Assembly (NCBI GenBank): GCA_021442155.1
Contig: CM038225.1
Location: forward strand, 80,612,925-80,676,924
Origin: Cymbidium sinense
Taxonomy: Eukaryota > Streptophyta > Magnoliopsida > Asparagales > Orchidaceae
Reading direction: 5' to 3'
Length of the DNA: 64,000 nucleotides
Below, in pieces: positions 36,672-51,378 of the stretch. The notes beneath the pieces were generated by a model. The model saw only the letters and a list, made by a program, of their open reading frames with translations. It did no database searches and had not been told where the DNA came from. The translations under genes were made by a program, and so were the position numbers. Position 1 is the first letter of the stretch, and every line of letters begins with the position of its first letter.

Positions 36672-38400
36672 GGCCAAAAATAATTTGATCTAGACTCTGG
36701 ACCATATTTGGTCAGAAGAGAGCTAAACACTTACGCAATTACCTTATTAAATCAATCCATCAATTAATTTTTTAGATAATTTAACTCTGAATTTAATCCA
36801 ATGAATCTCTTAACCATTTAATTTATTTTGAAATAATCATAAATAAGAATCAAATAGAAATTGGGAGAAGTTTAGGAGGTTTATAAGACACTTATAATCT
36901 CTCTCCACTTGTATATAGAATGTCACAAAAATACTTGGTGAATTGCAAAGTAAAAGTGTTCAATGAAAGTAGTACAATGACCAAAATATCAATGCACCTT
37001 GATAGAGTTGAATAGAAGTTGGGAGAAATTTAAGGAACTATACATAACACAAATCTACAACTGACTAAGGTAGAAGTAACATCTAAGCTAAATTTGACAT
37101 CAACTATCTAGAATCAAATGTAAATGTTTAAGGGGTATGTGTGATATTTATAATGGATTTTTATATTAATAAATATAATTAAAAAACATAAATACTCTTT
37201 TCGTAGTCTTTTATGCTTAGTAAGTAGTCAATAAAAAGCATTAGATATTAATCAACAAAATGGATATCTTTTTTCATAGTTTTTTTAATCCCTCTATCTC
37301 AATCCACATATTGCCATTTATCACAATTATTCTTAAGGGTCATAATATTAAGCTATATGAGATCGATTGGTTTTTAGATCGCCTTCCAAAATATCTATTT
37401 TGTGATGCACAACCTCCACAAAACTTATAATACTAAAGGAAAAAAGCAGTCATTCTAGTAGAAACTTCAAAAAAAACTTTAAAATGTCAAAAATTACATG
37501 TTTTTAATGAATTTTTGGAGGCATTTTATCCACTTGAGAACATGTGCCATGAAAGGTTTCCAACAAAGAATGAATGTACTGGAAAATCATTTCCTTAGGT
37601 TTTTCAATAAAATTTTCAACAAAAATATAAGACAAAAAAGTGATGAAAAAGAGGTTGGACTAAACTTGGCATAAGAATATCTGCCAACTTTATCATTTGC
37701 TTTCAAGAAATTTTGCTAGAAACTTTTAGACAAATTTTCATCATGGAATCCACTGTCAAGGCTAACAGATATTCTCAACTTCACCTGATGAAATATATTA
37801 ACACTAATGATAGAAAATCTATTAGAAATCTATACCAAAATCTTAAAAAAAAGTTAGTTAACTTTACATTTACTTGTTTACAGTTCTTTCCATTTGCAAT
37901 CACAACATACATCATATTGAGTAGTAACATCACATTACATGCAAACTGATCTAATAATATTAAGATAAAACCAAATTCAACTCATCATTTGAGAAATTAG
38001 TTCATTACAAATTATTTTGTGAAACTATAATTGATACAAATCTAGTAGACTAAATAAAATTCCAAATACCTTCTCTATCCTCATCCTCTATTTCTTCATA
38101 CTTTTAATCCTCAACTACTTGTTTCTCCTTTCACTTACATTATTGTTGGTGAAGAGTTGCCACCTCTGCATTCATTTTAATCATTTGAGAAATTATGTTT
38201 TTAGCAAATACAACCATATTTCTTCTCACCGTCTCCTTAATAGTACTTCATTATGAGTTGGAATGAGATGTTTGAGATGATTGGACATCATATGCTATGC
38301 TTTGAGAACTTGGTCCATAAATCCACTTCTTCATTTATCCTAATCAATTTTACATAATAAAATGATGAATTTCGTCCAATGCATTCCAAACATGGATCCA
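36672..38400. repeat. P450 upstream module, copy 2
   Basis: Nearly identical to 17991-19715, including the transposase-like minus-strand fragments. It lacks the extra block seen at 53469-53690. Confidence 0.8.
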
Positions 38401-41400
38401 ATCTCAATCAATGCAATAAATGATGTGTAAATGATGATAAAATAATTTAAATTTTTTTTGAATTAATTTAATACATTTATTTAATATAAAATTAGTAAAG
38501 GGGGCCAGCCAAAAGGTTTCTTAAAATGGATTTAATTTTAAAAGGAAAGATTATTAAATCAAGGCTTATTTGAATTCAATTTTGAATTAAGCTAAAATAA
38601 TTCAATTAAACTCCAATTAGATGAAATAAATCATGCTAGGGTTGGCCAAATCATTCCATAAATGATTAAAATTAATTTTATATTTATATGGCAATGAATC
38701 TTCAAATTAAATTCAAATTAGTTTAAATTCAATAATTCAAATGAGAGAATTATTATGAAAATAATTTAAATAATTCTCACATAATTTATTAATAAGAAAT
38801 CAGTGAAAAATTATGCCAAAACAAAATTAGGTTGATAATCATGGTAGAGAGAAAATAAAAGGATAGAGAGAAAAGGATAATTAGAGTAATTCTAGAATAA
38901 TTTTATTCTCATGCTAGAAATAAATCAATAAATAATGTAATTAAGCATGGAAATATTTTTTTTCGTAGATATGAAATTAATTTATCTTACTTTGAAGCAC
39001 ATTAAATGATATTTAAACTCATGCATTTAGTTTATGTTATCTAAAATGGATAAATCGAATAATGCAATTTTATATGTAGAAAAGTATGAAAAATTTTAAA
39101 TAAATTATTTTGAAATGATTAAATTATTAATTTTATTTTATTCAGCTCTTATTTGTCTTATATTGCAAATCCTATAGAAATTCTCAAATTGTCCAAGTCC
39201 AAGCTCATATGACTTTCCGATCGACAAGCAAAAGGTGAATTTCTTAAACACTTAAATAAATAATTAGTAGCTTCAAGAATTTATGTTTATCATCAATATG
39301 AATCTAAATCAAGAAAAACATTCATAATGATTAATGTTGATAATTTATTCTAGAAATAAATAATTAGTTATTATTATACAAGATTTATTATCATCAAATC
39401 AAATGATGAGATATACAAGGTGTATAGTCACCATATGTAATTGTAGTTGTAATATAATACTAATTTACCACATGCCATTTGTGCATTCAATTGCTACTTT
39501 AGGCCATCGAAGATTAAATCACTTGGCATACATATCAAAATATTACACATTACATCTATTACCAAACATATTCTCTTTCATACTTTACTAGATCGTAATG
39601 ATTGCTCTAGTTTTGATGAAGAGAGAGGAATATATGAGTTGCTACTACCTAATTTCAAAAGATGGTTTGGAAGACCACGTACAAGCATATAAAATAATAT
39701 ATATAAGAGTATAGACCAGTAGCGTATGTGCAACTTATATGAATCAATTAGATCATTATTGGTCATCATACCCATAACCCAAGCGAGGTAAATATTGGTA
39801 TTTTTTAACTAACATTGATATTAATAATTTCTTTGGTAAATTAGGATATATAAATGCTACAAGATTTGGCGATATATTTGTATATTTTTCTTTCTTTTAT
39901 AGCAAGTAAATTAACATATGTTTGGAGGCAAAATTTGGAGGCCATGAGATCGACACCATCAGGTCCATCTCGCATTGCTTCATGGGTGACCATCTACATC
40001 GTTGATCTTGGACCATCAACTTATCGTGAGCTTTTGGTATCACTACCGTTACCCATTCACCATATGTTGCCTCTCCGCCATTTTGGATGCCACTAAGAGA
40101 ATCACAGTACTTTCCTAATCAGATTATCAGAGCCGCTTCATATACATAATATGCCACACCTTCTCTATCATATCCACAGCTAGAATAGGGCTCAGGTATT
40201 GAATGGCAGGTTGAGGGAGCACATGGATTAGAAGGCCAAGATTATTTGCATGATTGTCCATTACATGATCTTGATTACTACACTCCTAATAATGGTGTGA
40301 TTCCATAAACACATGTTGGTGATAGTTTTGAATATAAGAATACTTTGATATTTTATATTTTGAATTGTCATATTATATTTCTTGTATTTGGATGTTACTT
40401 TCATTTTTTGTTGATCTAAGCATTTTGTTTGAGATTGAGGTATTCAAAACATTATTGCTTGGTTGAAATATTAATACACATTTTTGTTAGAAATTGATAC
40501 CTTCAACACAATTAATTACTATAATCAATAACTTTATATTCTATGGCTACTACAATTGAAAGAAGAAATCTCAACCATTTTGGAAAGCAATAATTTTAAG
40601 AAAAAAAGTTTAGAGAACCTTATTAAATGCTCTATGAAAGCTTAATTAGGAAGAATGGACACACTATCCTCACAATCACTTCATACTCAAATAAGAGTTA
40701 CTGTGAACATATTACATAAGAGTTAAGGCTAAACATAGAGGATTATACAAATCAATTAACCATGTTTGTGAATAAAATGGGTATATACAAAAACTTATTT
40801 CCATTAACATACAATTTACATGTTGTAATTTAAAAAAAGAAGAAGAAGAAGAAGTAGGTAAGTCGTTTGTTTAACGGGAGACTTACATGTCTAAAATAAG
40901 TCGTCTGTTTAACAAGTGACATTGACGTGTAGCTAGTAAGCTAGTCCTATTAAACAACATACATATTTTGAAATTTGTTTAATCATATTTAAACTATGAA
41001 TTATAATATAAAAGACGCTTATTTTAAAAAATTTCCCAAAATGGTGATGGAAAGATCGGACATAGAAAATGTTGTAGAAGAGGAATTAGAAGGGAGAGAT
41101 AGTAATTTTATATTATAGAATATTATACATAAATTAGTGTACATATTAAATATATAAATAAATATAATTATTTCAATTTTAAGTACTATATTTATTATGT
41201 AATTAATTGTAACTTATTTTACTATACATGTTTTAATTGATCATACCATTCATCATAGCTCTTTATGTGCACTCATCGTAAGTGAGTAAATAAGTCAAGT
41301 CAACTCATGAGCTAACTCTTGTTGAGCTTGATAAATGGCTAATGAGTCAAGCTCAATAAGTTAACAAATTAATTTTGCACTAGTCTAACTTGGCTCGTTA

Positions 41401-41588
41401 ATTTATGAGCTAACTCTTTATAAATATTAATATTAAATATATTTATAATACATTCAAATTAATTAAATTAAGTATAAAATTAAAAATTTAAAATTTTATC
41501 TCATTTTCTTGTATCGAATAATTTTTAATTCTTTTTATTATTTTATTATAATATTAACTTAAATCATAATCATTTTATTATTAATGTT
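38401..41588. repeat. Spacer 2, duplicate of 19716-22958
   Basis: Colinear with spacer 1 throughout, including the degenerate coding-like stretch (39360-40100). Compared with spacer 1 it has many 1-4 base losses, often turning CTG or CAG into CG (for example GGCTGAT to GGCGAT near 39870). Confidence 0.8.
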
Positions 41589-41628
41589 ATATATATATAT
41601 ATATATACAGAGAGAGAGAGAGAGAGAA
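41589..41628. repeat. (TA)n(GA)n compound microsatellite, short allele
   Basis: Same locus as 22959-23055 but about 9 TA and 10 AG units. Confidence 0.95.
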
Positions 41629-41999
41629 GAGAGAATAAAATATAATAAAAATGGAAATGTGCTATTTTGGGATTTACTTTATAATTGTAGATTGATTGTT
41701 TTGATATTAAGATTTCATTCTGATTATAAGCACATATATATGTGACTTTTTTTAGGATTGAGCACTTTTTAGATCGATGCTTCTATATTTACATAAAATT
41801 AGGATCTGTGTAGCATTAGTTGTTGGATGGTTGACAATTGGTATATAGATCGACTGTCTTCATTTCTGCATCATCAGCATTACATTTATTTATTTGTGCC
41901 ATCATTTGATTCATCTTTGCATTTCATTAGATATTTTCCCTATCCTTTGCCTTCATTTATCGTTGCATTTTGTTTCTACATTTGGGCTAATGTAGTAGT

Positions 42000-43412
42000 G
42001 TGAAAGAGTTATCCTCTTCTCTTTCTAGTTCTTCTTCCTCTTCATCACGAGGATGTGCTTGAAGCTCCCATGTTTGCTCAAGAGCTAGTTCTTCAATATG
42101 AATAGGAGGTGCAACTCCACGCCATCTATGTTGATCTTATAGTTCACCAGATGGTTCTCCGACGTATTATACCATATACACTACTTCCATTTCCATACTA
42201 TCCTTATCATATTCTTCATCTTCTTGTTATCTGACTTCAGAACGTCTCCTCTAATAAATTTCTGGCTTTATAATCGAGACAAACCTCTCTTTAACCAGAG
42301 GGCTATGATCAAAGTCAACTTTCTTTCATGGAGATTCAACGATGATGGGATTCCCACAGAATGTTCACCTGTGTCGACCATCTTGTAATTCATCATCAGA
42401 AGATTTCTTCTTTTGAACCCATTTTGATCGGTTCTTATCATTGGCGAATTTTCTGGAGTGCGAACCAGATATCACACATTTTCCTTTATTTTCAATAGTT
42501 TCTCTTTGGGGCCTTGCCCACCTAGCTTGCTTGCCCTTCCGTCATCACATTTTGAAAGTGGATTCCCTGACATACGATCTGGGTGTCACACTTTGATGCT
42601 CACCATATAGGATTTGCTTGAATCAATCATGAGCTCTTACAACATGTGGCAGTCTACCAGGTGGAACATTATCAACTTCGATTATCACAAGCCTTTGGAC
42701 CCTTCTTTTCATTAGGCCCGTTTCCTTTGCAAGTTTCAGCACTCGATGCACTCAAGTGGATAAGGTTTCCGGATTTTTCTTTAGGGGAACCAGAGCTTGA
42801 TGCAATGGTGGATTCCAAAAAGATTGTTTCAACTCACTAGTAGAGCTATTCCTCTTTACCCATTTCAGGTTCACGAATTTATTCTGGGTGGGAATGCTCG
42901 CTTTTGGTTTTGAGGCTGAAGTAGTTGTTGACAATGATTGTTGAGCTTGTAGTTGCTATTCAACCTTCTTCTCTGTCTTCTCGTTAATTTTTCTCTATAA
43001 GAGGAAGCTTCATGATCATGTTTTCCTGATACGAAAGGTTCAATTGGCAAAGTGGTGTTTACAAGCATGATTGAGACTTTCTACCCAACAACAATTATCT
43101 TCATAATCAGAGTGTCAGAATATCCCAATCTTTGTCTTTTGGGGGAGCTTCAGTAGTATCTACTTTAGTAAATTTTCTTTGTTGCACGGGCTGATGTGCA
43201 CGACGTGCAGATGTATCCTGGATTTATGTGACATGTGCTTTAGTTATAATTATTGGAAAGCCAACACTACCAAATTGAATGGTAGCTCCAGCATCTCCAA
43301 TGTTGATGATAGCATTAGCAAGACGGATGTTAGACCTGCGACTCAGCTTCACAATGAACGAAGTGTTTTGAAGATCCATCTGCACAAATGAAAGATGAGG
43401 ATCAATAATCAA
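42000..43412 (-). pseudogene. Unrecognised degenerate polyprotein-like remnant, spacer 2
   Basis: Duplicate of 23400-24770 with better-kept pieces: QMDLQNTSFIVKLSRRSNI running into RLANAIINIGDAGATIQFG (43224-43412), FVSGKHDHEASS with the basic LTRRQRRRLNS (42871-43068), and FVNLKWVKRNSSTSELKQSF (42752-42934). Stops separate them. Retroelement origin is an inference and the family is not recognised. Confidence 0.38.
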
Positions 43413-46375
43413 AAATAAATATTCTACCCCATACTTTCAAAATACAGAGATACAACATAACAAAAATAAAACAACATATTTAAAAGAAAATTTTGAGCAA
43501 ACAAAATCATAACCAACAAATTAGTATGTTTATCAAAAATTTTATTTTATGACTAAATTTTAATTTTGATTACTTATACCTACTACTACTATACTCCGAA
43601 GTTTGACTAGAAAGATGGAAGAGAAACCAATCTCGGAGTCATTAGAAATCTATGGGCTCCAAAATTCACCACCGACCTCTAAGAGAGTTTGATTTAAATG
43701 TCTAAATTTTATGAGATAGTAGATAAGACGCTACCTGAGATTTCACCTCATTTTGTAAGAACTTTATATATGGTTCCAAGTTTCCTATAAGCGCATAGTT
43801 AATTACCCCTTCTAATACAAAGAGAAAACTTTTGATTAAGGCTCATTAGATCGCTAAATGTGCATATAGTAGCATATGTAGTTTAAAATTTAAGATTATG
43901 AAATTCATCATTTTAACTTAAAGCATATGGTTGGTGAAATGATGCGTCCAATCTAGATCCCATGGTTTGTCATCCCGGGTCATGGTCCACTTTTTCGTGG
44001 AGGTAGTTGACCCCACGACCAAGGATCCCAATCAGTCAAGGTTGACGTCAAGTAATCCTCAGACTTGGTGGTGTTTATCTAAGAAGACAATTTTAAGTCT
44101 CTATCTCGACAAAGAGCTTTGTGTATCAAATATACATGATTCATAACTCAAAGAGCCATTAGAGAACATATGGGCTACAATGGTATTATAATGGTGTCAT
44201 TTGGCAGCAATCACTATTAGAGGACTCAGTCGCATCATATATGGAGCTTATTGGTCAAATCACGCAGGATATGAGCTGTCCTTACAGTTTATTTGAGTTT
44301 GAATATAGTGATTTATTTGACTTGATATTAACTCTTTTGTGAGCTAGAGTTTTCTTAATTTATCATCCCAATAAATGATAGTGGATGGATGGATGAATTA
44401 TCTGTTTTAAGTATTTAAGTAGTGAATTTCATTTAGTACAGATATTTACTTAGTTAAAATTTAGTTTTATGATGAATTAGTTTAGAGCTCAAGTATCTTT
44501 TGATGATAATATCCCCTCTGGTTGTGATTTTCAATCAACGTGGCTATCATCGAGACATATAAATTTGCTTAATCATTTAGTTTATTATTTGGATCCCATC
44601 TATTAATTTAATAATAGATGATCATATCTAGATTTATATTTTGAGTATTTTGAATTTGAGAATTTTTTGGATATAATATCCAAATATTTTGATAATAGTT
44701 ACCCATCCGTTGATATCTTGACCAACTCATTAGGGTATTCAACTCTACTTATTCTTAGTAGAAGATCAATTCATGACTTATGTAATTTAAATATTTTAAA
44801 AATTGATATCATAATCATTCTCAACTCTATTGCAAATATAGAGGATTGGGTCTTATAATCTAATGTAATCTAAGTTCATTTAGAAGTTGATAAGTTAGTA
44901 GACCCTATCAATACTATTTCACGCATAGAGGATTAGGCATATTATGATCATATTCTATGACGTTGAATATTTATCTCTTTTATTGATTTGAATTAGCATA
45001 TGGAGACATTCATTAGCTTATATACATATAATCATAAAGGATTGAATCGATTTTATCATTATTTTTCTTTTTTTAACCCACGTAACATCCTTAGACACCT
45101 GAATTTAAACATTCAACAATATGTCGGGGCCCATGCAGGTATTTAACAATTTAGGTAATTTTATTTCTAAATTATCAGATTAATTTCATTTTTTTTAATC
45201 TCAACTTAGCACAAGCTTTTTAGATATTAAAATTTATACTTTAAATATCTATGTAAAAGAGGTATTTATAACTTAGATAATTTATTAATTGAAATCATTG
45301 ATTTTAAAATCATAATTAGAATAAAATTTCTTTTTTTTGGATTAAAAGAAGGTCCATAATTATAATATTTAATTTAGTATATCTTCTTGTGAAGAAATGC
45401 AAATCGTGGCGATATAATGTGATCTGACCTCGAGAGGACTTGATTATACTTAATAATGGGTTATTTAAATACAATCTTCACATAAATTATGGTTAAATTG
45501 TATCCATACTTGACTACTATATTTTAATCACATTGTAAATCCTTGAGAATCCAAACATATATTCAATTAAATTCATTTTTGGATCATTTGAAATGAAGGG
45601 TTGCAAAGTCAAGTTTGTATTCATTGATAGACTATCAAATTCATTGCATTTGCCATATGATCAAGTATTTTAATATTTCATAAGTTTCTTATGCTTCGCT
45701 CATATAGTCAATTAAAGGCTTTTAAATTATTTTATTATGAGTTTTAAAATGATTTTAATGTTTAATAAGAGATTTTATCTCATGTAATTTCAATTCCAGT
45801 TAAACTTATATTTTTTTTATAGATTCATCTATTTCAAAACTTGATAAGCTCAAATTGAATATTGAAATTATCTTAATATTCAATTAAGGCTTAGAAATTT
45901 CTATTTAAATAGATTCCTTTAAGTCATTATCACTATAAATTTTGTGATATTTTGATATTCCCCGTCATGTATAAGGAATCTGAATCGCTATGGCTTACGT
46001 GCTCATTGCATGCGGCAGATATCTAAGAACTGTCAGTCTTTCTTACTAAGCTATTGAGTCTTAAGTCTTCGATCATCGCATATGCAAATACGCAACACAA
46101 TAAATTTGTATTATATTATTTACTTTTTGATGTGATTGATTTTTTTTCTTTTTAGATAAATCTTTATTCTTCCCCCTTTTTTTAAGTCCAAAATTTAATC
46201 AAAATTTTGGTAGATTTTCATAAAGACAGATCTAACAATTTTGGCTTACTGTTATCTTTCTATTAAGCATGGCGGTGTCTAATAGATATCTTTATATCTA
46301 ATGTATATTATGTCTAAAACCATAAAGAAGCAAACAAATATACAATTTGTTTTACACATTCAAAACATTTCACAT
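43413..46375. repeat. Spacer 2, duplicate of 24771-27958
   Basis: Colinear and AT-rich, with no gene seen. 45950-46080 is the most diverged part of the duplicate. Confidence 0.7.
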
Positions 46376-46490
46376 TCACCAACTGCAACAATAATAATTT
46401 TGCATGAGTTTGATTAGAAAGAATTGAATAGGAGAGAGGATCGGGTTGGTTATCTGGGTTGAATAGGTGGGGAAGATGCTAGAAACTAAG

Positions 46491-46889
46491 ATGAATCCGC
46501 CTGATGATAAAATTACCTCTTGGCTACGGCAAAGGGAATGATCAGAGTAGGAAATTATGAAAGGTATGCCGAGAGGAAGGGAAAGGAGGAGGAAGATGCC
46601 GGAAACTGAGAGGAACCCGCCTAATAATGGAGTTCTTTCTCGACTGCGGCAAAGGGAATTAGACTCCAATCAAAGAAGGGATATAATTGTTATAGGAGAT
46701 AATTCTGAGGGGAACCTATCTGATGACGAAGTTGCCTCTCGACTGCGAGAAAGAGTGGTTGTAGAGAGGAACTTGCATGATGGCAGAGTCGCCCTTCGGC
46801 CATACTCTAGGTTGCAGAAAAGGAAGGTGAGTGTGCAGCGTATGAGGGTGGAATCGGGAAGTTTGGTAATGGGATTTAGGCCTACATAA
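46491..46889 (+). pseudogene. Small ORF with a fourfold peptide repeat
   Basis: The open part is 46557-46889, and the frame extends upstream to 46491 across two stops. A short motif recurs: NPPDDKITSWLRQRE (46494-46538), NPPNNGVLSRLRQRE, NLSDDEVASRLRERV, and a weaker NLHDGRVALRPYSRL. All share N..D/N..V/I.S.LR.R. The family is not recognised. Such internal repeats point to a once-real protein, and the stops say it is no longer made as one chain. Confidence 0.4.
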
Positions 46890-49800
46890 GCAAAACAACA
46901 TAATAAAGATTTTGAACTCGACGCAACAACCTCCCCGTTACATTACCTTGTTCTAAATATTACTAGATCAATGAAGGAGAGAAAGAAAAGAAACCGATTT
47001 GAATATGACGCTAATTTGTATTCTATTAAACAGTAAGGGCAACAACTTTAATTCCTATAAGATATTGTTTCAGATTTGTGAAACTCAGATAAAGGACTAC
47101 TAAATCCACATTATTTAGGCCCATTATCTTTTCCATGTTGTGTAGTAAATATAAGAGAGGATGGTATGGGTTGAAGACCAATCAGCCGTATAACTACAAG
47201 GAAATGGGATAGTGGTTCTTCGAACAGGGAGGGACAGGATTTGAGCAGAATTTAACGGGATTTAGACAACAGAAGCGTGCGAAGGGTAGTGGAGGGAGAC
47301 TCGTGCGGTGCAAGCAGAGGGGTTAGACGTGAGGCGTTGGACCTTCTATTTGGCCTCAAGCTCCTTCCGTTACCTTCCTAACGGAAGGGTAGAGAGCGGG
47401 TTAACGAGAGAGAGAACGACAGGGAGGGAAAGAGAGAACGGGAGAATTACCTGCGGCGGACGAGGAACAGACGAAAAGGAGAACGATTCCCTCGATCCTT
47501 CGGCCTTTGCGAGATTCCAATTGGAGAAAGACCGTTGCCCTCGACTGCTTAGAAAAAGGAGGATTAAATTCCCTAATTGCAGATGAATGAACTTCCATCT
47601 ATGGATAGACGGGATTTCAAAATTTTAAGCCAAAATTAAAACTATTTACGGAGGATTCGCTCTAAATTAATTCCATATCATACATATTAAAATTATGAAT
47701 TAATTCTGGAATAATCGATCATTTAAATTATGCTTAGTGAAATCAAGAATAAATATCTGATTTTCTTTTGTTATCATAAATTTTTTTTTGTGGACTGAAT
47801 TTTTTTTTTTTTTTTTTGAGACAGCATTGAAATTTATGCAAATTTTGTTGAAGCCAAATCCATACAATATGGATGTCGTTTCTAAGCAAATTTGGTGCTC
47901 TGAACTCAATGGTGCATCCCATTTTGTGATCGAAGGTCATTTGAGTGAAGTTGGCGTTGAATCGAATCAATTTTAGTTTGAAGTTAGCGTTGTGGACTTT
48001 CGATATTCGATAAACTCGTCGTGAATTGGCGCGATCATTTGATAGGTTTCAATATTTTGACGCTAACGGCATAATCAATTTCACGAACGGATGTCGTTCG
48101 ACCATCATCACAATTTTCCGACCTCAATATGCGCGTCGGCACATCGGTAGATTTTTTTTCTTGATCGGTCGACCATCGAATTGTGCAATACATATATTCT
48201 ACTCAATTTCAACGTTCTGAACGCAATGACGAAGTCTGTTCATCGATCGGAGATCATTCCGACTGGTTTCGGCGATGTCGAGTGTATTCCAGCTTCAATT
48301 TGAGTGTCATTGCATCTGAAGTCCGTCTAACTCGGCCAGTGAGCTCGACATGACTGATGGAGCATCCATGTAGGTCACATGGCATAAATGATTATTTACA
48401 ATATTCATTGCAAAAAACCAGTCAACAACATTATAGTGTGATTGGTAAAAGCAGTTTTATTAGAAAATATCTGAAAGAAAAACATCATTTTTCTATATCT
48501 GTAATTTTTGTGCAAGTTCTTGATCTCTTTTAACTTCAAAATATAAGATTAGATTTATGTCAATGTCAATAATATAATTCTGAGTTGATTATCTAAAATA
48601 ATGAAGCTTTTGAGAATTCTAGAAAATAGAATTTTATCCAACATATCAATTTCTTCTTATGAAAAGCTAAAAAATAAGTCACATTGACTCAAACATGTCA
48701 TATATAAAAGTAACTCAGTATTGACATCATCAAATCTATTACTAAGCTTTTGAAGTTGCATATCAATTAAAGAATATAATAACTCAACTTGATAATAGTG
48801 TAAATTTGTGATTCCTTGAGCAAATCATCTTGACCTTCCATGTATAATAAAATTTACACTCATATTTAGCACATCTATATTATTTTTCTCATAGAATGTA
48901 TGCACTTCTTCAAGTGCTCGATCCATCATCTCTCATATTTTGTAGACTGTATGTATAGAAGATTATTTCAAATCACGGCAAGCTCATCCATCTCTCCTTC
49001 AATTCATAATATTTTGTCTCCTTTGATTTTTGCTCATTGTCTTGCTTCTTGGCCTCTTATTCTACCTCAATTTAATAGAATATTTACATGTTATCAAAAA
49101 GCCATGAAGCTAATCAAATATTTAAGTTTATAAATTATTAGATTCCACAATGATGGCCACCATAAGAGCCTACCTCTTAAACAAGGCTCATAAAATATTT
49201 TAAACTAAAGTAACATTTTTATGAATTATATCAAGTGGATGTGAGGAATATATAGCCTTCATAAATATTGTGTGCATATTAGAAATAGATTCAACATTTT
49301 GTATATTAAATAATTAAAATCATAGTTTTAGAAGACTATAAAAGTCACTCATGCCTAGAAGTTAAATATATAGAGATTAATCTCACATAGAGCCCTTTAA
49401 GAAATGACTTCCTGATCTTAACATCATCGACTAATTTATAAGGGCCTATTATGAGCATATTATATAGTCAACTATATTGTCCGATTAGAAACTTACTCAT
49501 TCTATCATTTCACTCGTCAAATAAAACATTATTTAGGAAAGGGGTTTTATGGATGAAGTACCCTTTGATATTGTTTAATAAAATATATATGTCATATGGT
49601 TTTAATGTTGGAAATTAAGCAAAACAATGAGCTAAGACAATAGTATACATTGAAAAATAAAAAAAGGCAAAGAGGATTGGCCTAGTTAATATTTTTAAGA
49701 TTTTTAGAATAATAATGAACAAAATAAACAAACGTATACATATCCAATCACAAGTAACTTAAAATGCAAGACATATAAAGAGAAGATAATGCAATAAAAG

Positions 49801-51378
49801 TTTTACAAAATTAATGAAGCAAGGTGGGAGGAAAGATGAGGCTGGGATTTAGACAAGCTGCTTTCACATGGTTAAATTCATAACTAAATCCACTAGCCAT
49901 AGCTTTGTATAGCATGACCGCTTTTGCATGGTTAAATCATATTTTATTAAACTGATACATGGTGGGAGCTGAGAGGAAAGACAAGAAAAGATGAGAGTTC
50001 TCTTCAGAAGAACTGAATGCCTGAGTCTCCTTACCACAAGTAAGACAAGGGTTTCCAATGCCTAAATTTTGATACAACAAATTTTAAAATTTTAATGCGT
50101 GGGTTTGGTCTGGCACCACACTCCATTGACCCCTACAACCTCCTTAACCCATCCATTAGAAAATCTCGAAAATATCATAAGAATATTCTTCATCTCTTAA
50201 AAAGGACCCTAACAATAATATGCTTTTGCACAATACTAAAGAAATAAATGATAGGCACTATGAATCAACAATTCAATTTCTTTATAGAGTTAAAATACTC
50301 ATTTAACTTTCCATATGAACGAGTATTATTTTTGAAGAGAAAATTAGATATACATGTTTGAAAAAAAAAAAAAAAAAATTTCAATCAATTAATGAAGTGC
50401 AACTGGGTTTATACTATGAAAAGACTTTTACGTAATTGTTATATCTATCCAAAAGCTTGTAGATAGTAAAGTGGTTGATATTACTTTTATTACAATTATA
50501 GCTATCATAGATCTAATACATTTGCATAAGTTAACCACCACTTGTTTGTCAACCTAACAGTAGTTTAAACTACCACAAAATCTTTAGAAATTTGATAGTT
50601 AAAAGATTTGACAATCATTATTACCAATGGTTATATATTTATATGAGAACGGAGTGTTTTGAATTGATGGCTAGTAAAACTATAATAATCTCTTGGCTCT
50701 TTTAATCTGAAGTAGTAATGAGCGAAATACTTGTTGTATTAGCCTTTACATAGTAAATTTGTTATAATTTTTCAATATATTATCATCATAAAAGGCTTAA
50801 TGTACATGCAATTTTTTATAATCTATTTTGATCCCAAAAAACTTTTTAGCTTTTCACATATTATTTATATCAAACTCTTTTTGTAGTTATCTCTTCAATT
50901 TGTTGATCTTTCAAGTATCATCGTTTAAAATTAATATATCATCCAAATATAATAGTAAAATAATATAATCTTTTTATTTGCCTTTGTCATAGTAGCAATA
51001 ATCAATTATAGGGCTTTCTTTTTCAAGTTCAACAAAGCTTTTAATTGTATCATAATGATGCCTATCTTAATATCTATTTATTTATGTATAAATATTATAC
51101 TATATTATGCTCATCTTAATACAAGAATAATCATTAATTCTAACTTTGAAAGATAACATCTTTATAAAATCTATATCTTTTTTTAAATCTCTTATAAATA
51201 ATATGCATTATTGTGGATCTTTTGATTCATATTTGTTCTCTGTTTTTATATATCAATTTATTTTTGCAGCAGCTTCTTAATTTCAATAAAATAAACAAAA
51301 AAAATATATATAATTGGCCAATTATTTAACTTCATATATTATGTAGGTGTACATCAAATATAGAGCACCCTCTTACGC
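46890..51378. repeat. Spacer 2, duplicate of 28471-35034 without the Harbinger insert
   Basis: Colinear with spacer 1 on both sides of the empty Harbinger site (about 47036). Contains copies of the exon-like segment (47260-47600) and of the two-strand open segment (47700-48330). About 359 bp present in spacer 1 (33816-34174) is missing at about 50490. Confidence 0.8.

Noticed and set aside
36614..36730. In-frame extension of copy B upstream of MVFLGA
   Set aside because: Copies A, C and D start at MVFLG, a normal P450 anchor; the extension crosses the leader and TATA position.
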